5,013 bases of DNA from positions 1 to 5,013 of the forward strand of contig JAGRJA010000030.1 in the NCBI GenBank assembly GCA_020443005.1, written 5' to 3'. This document shows, piece after piece, positions 1-4,541 of this stretch (its first letter is position 1; each line of letters opens with the position of its first letter). Made by a program: the position numbers and the translations under genes. The DNA is from Pseudomonadales bacterium. GTDB taxonomy: Bacteria > Pseudomonadota > Gammaproteobacteria > Pseudomonadales > UBA7239. Under the pieces are notes generated by a model. It was not told where the DNA came from. It did no database searches and saw only the letters and a program-made list of their open reading frames with translations.

Positions 1-237
1 AACCCATAACAACCAGCCCTTGCCACCCGGCTCAAAACTGATAGCGTTGATCGCCCTCATACGGGCAAGCGGTCTCTCAAAAAATACCACCGACAATAAC
101 AGCAGTGTCAAAAGCAGTTTATAGTACGAATCAAGCCCGCAGATATAAAGGGCAGTTAACGCAAGCACTGCGACAAACAGAATACCAAACTGCAGATAAC
201 GGGATAATCTAAGGGGCGTTTTGGGCAAGCGGTCCAT
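1..237 (-). CDS. ygfX: YgfX-like inner-membrane protein, C-terminus cut off by window edge
   Basis: Partial leftward gene; 79 residues are visible with no stop before base 1. It begins with a short basic tail (MDRLPKTPLRLSR), then two hydrophobic segments at about residues 16-34 and 38-53, then a polar stretch and a tryptophan-containing run (GKGWLLW). This is the layout of YgfX (CptA, DUF1434), a small inner-membrane protein of about 135 residues. Identification also rests on position: in many gammaproteobacteria ygfX directly follows sdhE, as here, with 29 bases of overlap implying translational coupling. The ATG at 237 is preceded by GAGAAG as a close ribosome site. In E. coli the pair was once described as a toxin (CptA) and antitoxin (CptB, now SdhE), but SdhE is now known as a flavinylation factor. 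The exact role of YgfX is unsettled. Family call is good on context, moderate on sequence alone. Confidence 0.75.
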   Translation of the reverse strand, partial: MDRLPKTPLRLSRYLQFGILFVAVLALTALYICGLDSYYKLLLTLLLLSVVFFERPLARMRAINAISFEPGGKGWLLWV

Positions 238-478
238 GCTTCTCAAGAATAATGTCAATAATTTTTTGCAACTCAGGGTCATCCGGTTTTTTATGCCCGA
301 GAAACCAGGCAAACAGATCCTGATCCTCACTGGCCAGCAACTGCACATAACGATCCTTGTCTGCCTCATCCAGTTGCGGAAAATGTTTCTGAACAAAAGG
401 CATCAAAATCAGATCAAGCTCCAGCATGCCGCGACGGCTATGCCAGTACAATCTGTTCAGGTTATACGCTTCACTCAT
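209..478 (-). CDS. sdhE: FAD assembly factor SdhE (succinate dehydrogenase flavinylation)
   Basis: Encodes an 89-residue cytoplasmic protein that promotes covalent attachment of FAD to SdhA of succinate dehydrogenase (and FrdA of fumarate reductase where present). The family's signature RGxxE motif is present as R16-G17-M18-L19-E20 within YWHSRRGMLELD, and the acidic, helical remainder (EDQDLFAWFLGH, residues 51-62) is typical. The length matches the usual 85-95 residues. An in-frame GTG at 490 would add four residues (MGFF). I prefer ATG 478 because the family normally begins MSxxxxLNRLYWHSRRG and because the -10 element at 505-510 would leave almost no leader for the GTG. It is first in a leftward operon with ygfX and divergent from ygfZ, the classic arrangement. 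Older literature calls it YgfY or CptB. Confidence 0.95.
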   Translation of the reverse strand: MSEAYNLNRLYWHSRRGMLELDLILMPFVQKHFPQLDEADKDRYVQLLASEDQDLFAWFLGHKKPDDPELQKIIDIILEKHGPLAQNAP

Positions 479-504
479 GAAAAACCCCACTCTTTTCAGC
501 GACG

Positions 505-510
505 ATTATA
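505..510 (-). promoter_or_regulatory. -10 element of the sdhE-ygfX promoter
   Basis: Read leftward, these bases are a perfect TATAAT. Transcription would begin near base 498, leaving a leader of about 20 bases before ATG 478. No good -35 hexamer is visible at 16-18 bases upstream, so the promoter may be weak or activator-assisted. It lies in an 8-base inverted repeat shared with the ygfZ -10. Confidence 0.5.
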
Positions 511-525
511 ACGGAAAAACCAAGT

Positions 526-531
526 TATAAT
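526..531 (+). promoter_or_regulatory. -10 element of the ygfZ promoter
   Basis: Perfect TATAAT reading rightward, 29 bases ahead of the GTG start at 561. Expected initiation near 538 gives a leader of about 23 bases. It would leave almost no leader for the alternative TTG at 540, which argues for the GTG. The -35 position has no convincing match to TTGACA. Confidence 0.5.
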
Positions 532-548
532 GTGCCTTTTTGCCAACC

Positions 549-552
549 AGGA
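549..552 (+). promoter_or_regulatory. Ribosome binding site deciding the ygfZ start
   Basis: AGGA lies 8 bases before GTG 561. No comparable site precedes the in-frame TTG at 540, so the GTG is the better start even though it is not an ATG. Confidence 0.6.
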
Positions 553-560
553 TAAATAGC

Positions 561-1589
561 GTGAAAGACTTTCTGCAACAACACGGTGCTACCTTGGAAA
601 ACGGACGCTGTCACTTTGGTGAAAGTGGGGCTGACTACAACGCACTCGAAAATGAGCTCGTCATCAGCGTACTCGATTCCCAGGGTTTACTGGAGGTGAG
701 AGACGGCCAGAGTAGCAAATGCCTGCAAGGACAGCTGACCTGTGATGTTCTGAAACTCGAAACCGGGCAAAGTACACTCGGTGCCTATTGCACACCGAAA
801 GGGCGAATGATCTGCAATTTCCGTCTAGCGTCGCCTGCATCTGAACACTTTATGCTGCGCATGTCATCAGCGTGTGTTGAGGCCACAAAAAATACGCTGG
901 GCAAATACAGCCCGTTTTTTAAATGCACAATCACGAACATCAGCGACCAATACACCATTCTCGGCATCAGTGGTGACCGAGCAAGGCGGCATTTACAGGA
1001 TGTTTTTGGCGCCGCTCCGCAAGGCGCTGGTCACACTACGCACGGCGAGGACTTTTCCCTCCTGTGTATCGAAGAAGACCGTCGCTACGAATGCTGGCTG
1101 ACAAACACGGCCCTGCAAAACAGGTGGGAACAACTTACAAAACAGGCCAAACTTACCGGAGAGGAGTTCTGGCAACTTCACAACATTCGCGCCGGCATCG
1201 GTGAAGTCAGCGAACAGACTATTGAAGAGTGGATTCCACAAATGCTGAACCTGCAAGCCATTGGCGCCATCAACTTTCGCAAGGGTTGTTATACCGGCCA
1301 GGAAATCGTTGCACGCACACAATATCGCGGTCAACTCAAACGCGCCATGTACCGATTGAAAGTTGAAGGCAACGCCTTGCCCACACCGGGCACACCTGTG
1401 ATTCAGGAAGAAAAAACGGCAGGCGAAGTTGTGCAGGCAGCTTTCAGCAATAACGACAGTTACGAAGTATTAGCCGTACTCAACAGTAGCGTACTGGAAA
1501 AGACCACACCAACATTAACAATTGAAAACAAACCGGCAACAGTTGCAAGTTTGCCATATTCAATTGAAACAGAGAAACCTCAAACCTGA
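561..1589 (+). CDS. ygfZ: Folate-binding, tRNA-modifying / Fe-S maintenance protein YgfZ
   Basis: A 342-residue cytoplasmic protein of the YgfZ/GcvT-like family (E. coli YgfZ is 326 residues). It binds tetrahydrofolate and is needed for full activity of several iron-sulfur enzymes, including the tRNA methylthiotransferase MiaB. The sequence carries the family hallmark K-G-C-Y-T-G-Q-E at residues 241-248 (followed by IVARTQYRG), with the key cysteine at 243. It also has the N-terminal family blocks LQGQLTCDV (55-63) and CTPKGRM (77-83). A GTG start is chosen on the AGGA site and promoter position; an upstream TTG at 540 would add seven residues. It is divergent from sdhE-ygfX, the conserved gammaproteobacterial arrangement, which couples two genes for cofactor loading of respiratory enzymes. 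It appears monocistronic, ending just before a convergent regulator gene. Nothing looks broken. Confidence 0.95.
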   Translation: MKDFLQQHGATLENGRCHFGESGADYNALENELVISVLDSQGLLEVRDGQSSKCLQGQLTCDVLKLETGQSTLGAYCTPKGRMICNFRLASPASEHFMLRMSSACVEATKNTLGKYSPFFKCTITNISDQYTILGISGDRARRHLQDVFGAAPQGAGHTTHGEDFSLLCIEEDRRYECWLTNTALQNRWEQLTKQAKLTGEEFWQLHNIRAGIGEVSEQTIEEWIPQMLNLQAIGAINFRKGCYTGQEIVARTQYRGQLKRAMYRLKVEGNALPTPGTPVIQEEKTAGEVVQAAFSNNDSYEVLAVLNSSVLEKTTPTLTIENKPATVASLPYSIETEKPQT

Positions 1590-1621
1590 CTCATCACCAG
1601 AAATCCGTGAGCAAACTCAGG
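1585..1621. terminator. Possible shared stem between convergent ygfZ and nhaR
   Basis: CCTGA (1585-1589) can pair with TCAGG (1617-1621), and CTCA (1590-1593) with TGAG (1608-1611), leaving a five-base bulge. The outer arms contain both stop codons. No clear T-tract follows in the rightward direction, and only a weak T-rich stretch in the leftward direction, so terminator function is uncertain. Confidence 0.25.
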
Positions 1622-2519
1622 AAAAAATACTCGATCTTGCGGAGCTGCAAATTGCCTCAATCGCAGGGTGCCTGATCTTTCTTTCCTGGGAGATCGCATA
1701 AAAACTCTGTTTGACTTCCTGAATCTCTCCTATCACCGAAACGTTGAAACTTCGGCACACTTCATCCTGAATAATACTGGGAGCAAAAAAAACACCGTAC
1801 CCTGAAGAACCAAATGATTTAATCAGTGCACTGTCATCAAACTGGGCTTTAAGAACAGGAGAAATGGCATTTCTCATCAACCATGCCTGAATATTCTGGC
1901 GTATAAGAAATTGCTCGGAAGGCAGTAATAGATTGGTGCCATTCAGTGAGTATGGAAAATCTTTCTTGAGATTTCTGGCGATTTTTTTTGCAGCAAAAAA
2001 GGATATGCCGCTTTCCCCAAGAAAGTGATTGTAAACCTTGATATTCATATTGCCGGTAAAAGGTGTTTCACTGAGTACCATATCAATATCATGAGCCGCC
2101 AGTTTTGCCAGCAAGGGCTTGAAAGAACCTTCCTGGCAAACAAGGTTCACATCATGCTCCAGATTGAGAGCCGGCTCGATAATTTTATACACAGATGTTT
2201 TCGGCAATGTACTGACAATACCGACAGCAAAATCGATACTTTCCACTTTTTTTTGCCCGTCGAGGATATCCAGCAAATCATAACCAAGCTCAAAAATATC
2301 TTTGGCATAGTCAAAAGCAATACTCCCGGCACTGGTTAAACGAAGAGATCTTCCCTTCTTGATGAACAACCGGGTATCGAGCTGCTCTTCCAGCAAGGAT
2401 ATCTGACCACTTATCGTTTGTGGTGTTATGTGAATGCGTTTGCTCGCCTGAGTGATACTGCAGTCCTTTGCCGTTTCATAAAAATAGTATAAATGTTTGT
2501 AATTAATAGTGCGCCTCAT
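1617..2519 (-). CDS. nhaR: LysR-family transcriptional activator, NhaR type
   Basis: A 300-residue LysR-type DNA-binding regulator. The N-terminal winged helix-turn-helix (residues 5-64) starts INYKHLYYFYETAKD and has the recognition region ITPQTISGQISLLEEQL (31-47), followed by LFIKKGR. These closely resemble E. coli NhaR (INYNHLYYF, LTPQTITGQI), which activates the sodium/proton antiporter gene nhaA in response to sodium and also acts on other stress and biofilm genes. The remainder is the expected effector-binding domain, with FDDSALIKSFG and FFAPSI near the C-terminal half, again like NhaR. ATG 2519 is preferred over an in-frame TTG at 2534 because it matches the family start, although its ribosome site is weak. 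No antiporter gene is next to it; the neighbour is a divergent HPF-family gene. The NhaR subfamily is likely, but its targets here are unknown. Confidence 0.85.
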   Translation of the reverse strand: MRRTINYKHLYYFYETAKDCSITQASKRIHITPQTISGQISLLEEQLDTRLFIKKGRSLRLTSAGSIAFDYAKDIFELGYDLLDILDGQKKVESIDFAVGIVSTLPKTSVYKIIEPALNLEHDVNLVCQEGSFKPLLAKLAAHDIDMVLSETPFTGNMNIKVYNHFLGESGISFFAAKKIARNLKKDFPYSLNGTNLLLPSEQFLIRQNIQAWLMRNAISPVLKAQFDDSALIKSFGSSGYGVFFAPSIIQDEVCRSFNVSVIGEIQEVKQSFYAISQERKIRHPAIEAICSSARSSIFS

Positions 2520-2553
2520 ACTCAAGCCCAACAATGAAATTTTATATAGTTCG

Positions 2554-2591
2554 TAAAAATCGAATCATTTATCAATTATAAACGATTTTAA
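2554..2591. promoter_or_regulatory. Inverted repeat, candidate LysR-type operator in the nhaR/HPF divergon
   Basis: TAAAAATCG (2554-2562) and CGATTTTAA (2583-2591) form an inverted repeat, 8 of 9 positions complementary, with a 20-base AT-rich spacer. The core AAAATCG/CGATTTT is perfect. It sits between two divergent genes, one encoding a LysR-type regulator, which is where such proteins normally bind to control themselves and the neighbour. Binding by this NhaR is inference. Confidence 0.45.
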
Positions 2592-2601
2592 CTGATAGCA
2601 A
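2575..2601 (-). promoter_or_regulatory. Weak candidate promoter for nhaR
   Basis: Read leftward there is TATAAT (2580-2575) with TTGCTA (2601-2596) 15 bases upstream, a shorter spacing than ideal. The -10 lies inside the inverted repeat at 2554-2591, so regulator binding would block it, consistent with LysR-type autorepression. AT-rich DNA makes chance matches likely. Confidence 0.25.
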
Positions 2602-2631
2602 TAAATCTGTAACTTGACAACTCAAAGACAG

Positions 2632-2636
2632 AGGAG
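2632..2636 (+). promoter_or_regulatory. Ribosome binding site deciding the HPF-family start
   Basis: Strong AGGAG. It lies 3 bases before ATG 2640 and 6 bases before the adjacent ATG 2643; the second has the more normal spacing and is chosen as the start. Confidence 0.7.
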
Positions 2637-2642
2637 AACATG

Positions 2643-3002
2643 ATGAAAGTCACCATACAATCCCCAGGATTCAAGCTTACCGAGAGTCTTGAAAAATATA
2701 CGCGAGAAAAGCTTGCACTGTCGCTTGGTCGTTACCGGCAAAAAATCACCGAAATAAATGTCACCTTGCTGGATATTAACGGGCCGAAAGGCGGAGAAGA
2801 CATGAGATGTAAAATCTTGATAAAAGTGATTGGCATGCATCCAATACTGCTTCAGGAGACATCGGACGATATGTACCTGGCCATTAGCAGCTGTTTGCAA
2901 CGAAGCAGGCAAACATTAATTCGTCAAATCAGAAAGGCAGATCGCAAGAAAATCAGCCAGACAGATTTCATCATCAGACAGGCTGATGCACTGTCAACCT
3001 GA
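2643..3002 (+). CDS. HPF/RaiA-family ribosome-associated protein (short form)
   Basis: A 119-residue cytoplasmic protein with the S30AE/HPF-RaiA fold pattern: a beta strand (KVTIQSPGF, 2-10), a helix with basic residues (LTESLEKYTREKLALSLGRYRQKI, 12-35), strands around INVTLLDIN and RCKILIKVIG, and a second helix (DDMYLAISSCLQRSRQTLIRQIRKADRKK, 75-103) ending in a basic tail. Family members bind the 30S decoding region and inactivate or protect ribosomes during stress or stationary phase. The NGPKGGEDMRC segment (46-56) marks a subgroup distinct from canonical E. coli Hpf and RaiA, so I give no symbol. There is no long-form C-terminal dimerisation domain. It is not near rpoN, a usual site for hpf; instead it is divergent from an NhaR-like regulator, which may control it. 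The family is confident; the exact role is not. Confidence 0.85.
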   Translation: MKVTIQSPGFKLTESLEKYTREKLALSLGRYRQKITEINVTLLDINGPKGGEDMRCKILIKVIGMHPILLQETSDDMYLAISSCLQRSRQTLIRQIRKADRKKISQTDFIIRQADALST

Positions 3003-3280
3003 TATCCCGATTTACCACAACTCCTTGTGGACAAGGAACTCCAGGGGGGACGGCAGTTTTGCACTGAAACGCATGCAAGTTGTCGTTTTCTCTGGCAGAC
3101 CAATTCAAAACGGAAACAACAGGGGTTAACATTGCTGCCCCTACTGCTTTATAGACCTGTATTTATTAAAAAGTGACAAGCAACGGCACTCGAAAAAACT
3201 GATAATACGCCGTTCGTTCCTGCCCCTACAATGCTTGTGATCTGAACAAGTGCGGTCAGGACGCCTGCCCGATATCCGGG
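3003..3280. other. Non-coding gap with several short hairpins
   Basis: Lies between the convergent HPF-family and membrane-protein genes. I find no convincing gene here. Structures seen: two overlapping hairpins, CCACAA/TTGTGG (3015-3020 with 3025-3030) and TCCTTG/CAAGGA (3022-3027 with 3032-3037), which cannot form together; a dyad GTTGTCGTTTT (3079-3089) against AAAACG (3107-3112) plus ACAAC (3116-3120) with a three-base bulge; AGGGG/CCCCT (3121-3125 with 3138-3142), T-rich beyond it in the leftward direction; and CTTGT/ACAAG (3234-3238 with 3246-3250). Some may end transcription of the flanking genes, but none is a textbook terminator. Confidence 0.5.
3135..3229 (+). repeat. 10-base direct repeat pair in the gap
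   Basis: CTGCCCCTAC occurs at 3135-3144 and again at 3220-3229, 85 bases apart. Each copy is followed closely by TGCTT (3145-3149) or AATGCTT (3230-3236). Only two copies are visible, and the function is unknown. Confidence 0.5.
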
Positions 3281-3281
3281 C
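3267..3281 (-). terminator. GC-rich hairpin right after the membrane-protein stop codon
   Basis: GCCCG/CGGGC with a five-base loop begins at the last base of the leftward gene's TAG stop. No T-run follows on that strand, so it may stabilise the 3' end of the message or be only a weak terminator. Confidence 0.3.
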
Positions 3282-4033
3282 TAATAATAATGCTTAACCA
3301 CACCCGTCATGTAAAAAACAGATGTCAGCAATACCATAAGGCCGCTCCATGGCAACAAAAAACGCCAGACATTAAACATCGGCTGAATCACGGAAAAATG
3401 TTTCAGAAAAATGGTTTCACAGGCACCGTTGCCGCTATCGGTACGCGTAGTGCTGGTACCGCGACGATAGCCTTCCGGTGTGCTGTAATGCGAGAGCCAG
3501 CCACTCAGCTGTATCTGGTCACCAATGTTGAGTTTTTCGATTTCCTGTCGAATCAGCGGGTCATCTGTCAGCAAGTGATTATTGGAAAGCTCATTCATAT
3601 TGAACGCATTCCAGGCTTCGCGACTGTCAGTTTGTATATTGCAGGTAAACTCACCGTTCCAGAAGTCAAACTGATTCAAATTCAAAGCCAGTGCGTTGTT
3701 TTTCCATACTACACAAACATCGGCAACATTAAGATGATCGTTACCCGCCTTGTGCATAAAACTGTACTTTGGATTATGCAGACGGTAGGAAACAACAATG
3801 CCGGTAAGCTGGTAGTCATACAAGGGCTCTACCAGATATTCCTGCCCACCCTGCTCCACCCTGAAAGGCTGTTTCGAGGTGGTCGCTTGCCAGGGCTCAT
3901 CATACAGGCCAACAGCAAGTGACTCGGGTTTGACAAAAATGTTTCGATTGAAAAAACTGAAAACCAGTATCAGCAAGGCAAGATAAAACAAAAAGGTATT
4001 GAACGGTTTAAGGGCGCGAAAAAACGATTTCAT
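3281..4033 (-). CDS. Unrecognised membrane-anchored protein with large extracytoplasmic domain
   Basis: A 250-residue protein I cannot assign to a named family. A basic N-terminus (MKSFFRALK) precedes a membrane span at about residues 12-28; a second span lies at about 222-244, ending VVKHYY. By the positive-inside rule both ends are probably cytoplasmic, with residues of roughly 30-220 on the outer side of the inner membrane. That domain has a tryptophan- and aromatic-rich middle, three cysteines (C107 in NVADVCVVW, C131 in FWNGEFTCNI, C205 in GNGACETIF) that could form a disulfide, and the stretch IGDQIQLSGWLSHY (170-183), which looks like an OB-fold-type strand; the last point is tentative. 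RRGTSTTRTDSGNGACE (190-206) looks like a conserved motif. The start ATG has a strong ribosome site. It may share a leftward transcript with the two genes upstream, though 138 bases separate it from the nearest. Real gene: high confidence. Function: unknown. Confidence 0.8.
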   Translation of the reverse strand: MKSFFRALKPFNTFLFYLALLILVFSFFNRNIFVKPESLAVGLYDEPWQATTSKQPFRVEQGGQEYLVEPLYDYQLTGIVVSYRLHNPKYSFMHKAGNDHLNVADVCVVWKNNALALNLNQFDFWNGEFTCNIQTDSREAWNAFNMNELSNNHLLTDDPLIRQEIEKLNIGDQIQLSGWLSHYSTPEGYRRGTSTTRTDSGNGACETIFLKHFSVIQPMFNVWRFLLPWSGLMVLLTSVFYMTGVVKHYY

Positions 4034-4041
4034 TTCTCAAA

Positions 4042-4048
4042 CACCTCC
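4042..4048 (-). promoter_or_regulatory. Strong ribosome binding site of the membrane-protein gene
   Basis: Read leftward this is GGAGGTG, nearly the full anti-16S complement, 8 bases before ATG 4033. It fixes the start and supports the gene being expressed. Confidence 0.75.
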
Positions 4049-4171
4049 GTGCGACATTCACTGTGCAATATCATCGTTTGGCAGCAAACCCCAAAACACT
4101 GAACAAGGCATCGCTCCGGCACCATACAGCCTTCAGGGCATGGCTTTACGGGACAATAAAAGCGCAATATT

Positions 4172-4450
4172 CTAAAGAATGTGTGCCTGCATGTATTCCT
4201 TCATATCGCTTTCGATACGATGACTAAAAGCCTTCAGCAATAGACCCAGTTTCATGTCGAGGTGAATTTCACCTTCACACAAACGAATACAGCCATCGGC
4301 ACCCTTGCGTTTGAAGCGCAAACAGGCATCGTCCTCCCAGTGGCTGCTCAATTGAAAACGCTTTTCAAGATCACTTGCCAGTTTATCAAGAACAATGCGC
4401 AAGGCACCCTCACCCATCGAATGACGATGGACCAATGAAATTGTTGACAT
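4172..4450 (-). CDS. Polyhydroxyalkanoic acid system family protein (PHA granule region type)
   Basis: A 92-residue soluble protein that resembles the small PHA_gran_rgn family (TIGR02610 type), first noted near polyhydroxyalkanoate granule genes and also found away from them. Family features seen are the MSTISLVHRHSMGEGAL start with alternating basic residues, a helix (ALRIVLDKLASDLEKRFQL, 16-34), the strand-turn FKRKGADGCI (46-55), and the closing LDMKLGLLLKAF (64-75) with a C-terminal helix. The length matches the family's roughly 90 residues. ATG 4450 is chosen; an in-frame GTG lies immediately before it at 4453. No PHA synthase or depolymerase gene is in the window, so a link to storage granules is by family only, and its biochemical role is not established. 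It follows the cysteine hydrolase gene in the same direction, beyond a terminator-like hairpin. Confidence 0.8.
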   Translation of the reverse strand: MSTISLVHRHSMGEGALRIVLDKLASDLEKRFQLSSHWEDDACLRFKRKGADGCIRLCEGEIHLDMKLGLLLKAFSHRIESDMKEYMQAHIL

Positions 4451-4476
4451 CACTCCCCCCCGAACAACATTCCATT

Positions 4477-4499
4477 GCTGTTTTATCTTACAAAACAGC
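4477..4499 (-). promoter_or_regulatory. Second hairpin overlapping the hydrolase terminator
   Basis: GCTGTTTT (4477-4484) and AAAACAGC (4492-4499) are perfectly complementary over 8 bases with a seven-base loop. Its right arm shares bases 4495-4499 with the left arm of the terminator at 4495-4523 and uses up the terminator's T-tract, so the two structures compete. It lies just ahead of the PHA-system gene. Confidence 0.5.
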
Positions 4500-4523
4500 G
4501 TAATCGATCAAGCATTACGCTGT
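4492..4523 (-). terminator. Intrinsic terminator of the YiiX-like hydrolase gene
   Basis: ACAGCGTAAT (4495-4504) and ATTACGCTGT (4514-4523) form a perfect 10-base stem with a nine-base loop. Read leftward, the stem is followed by a short T-run (4495-4492), then G and T. It starts about 18 bases after the hydrolase stop codon, the expected place. The T-tract is short, so some read-through is plausible. Confidence 0.6.
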
Positions 4524-4541
4524 GCCAAAAATCACGGTTTA

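Noticed and set aside
209..490. Toxin-antitoxin interpretation of the sdhE-ygfX pair
   Set aside because: The RGxxE motif and locus fit the SDH flavinylation factor; the CptAB toxin-antitoxin label is an older interpretation and nothing here requires it.
540..542. TTG as the start of ygfZ
   Set aside because: It has no ribosome site and would leave almost no leader after the -10 at 526-531; GTG 561 has AGGA at good spacing.
993..1334. Leftward open frame inside ygfZ
   Set aside because: It lies wholly within the well-supported ygfZ, including its KGCYTGQE block, and resembles no protein I know.
2614..2619. Perfect TTGACA as a -35 for the HPF-family gene
   Set aside because: A -10 at 17 bases would fall on the start codon (about 2637-2642), where no TATAAT-like sequence exists.
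3173..3206. GTGACA and GATAAT as a promoter in the gap, possibly for a small RNA
   Set aside because: The spacing is 22 bases, too long for a sigma-70 promoter, and no terminator-bounded transcript is evident after it.
3290..3922. Long rightward open frame opposite the membrane-protein gene
   Set aside because: No recognisable ribosome site and low-quality composition. The opposite strand has a strong ribosome site and a coherent two-span protein, so this is an antisense shadow.
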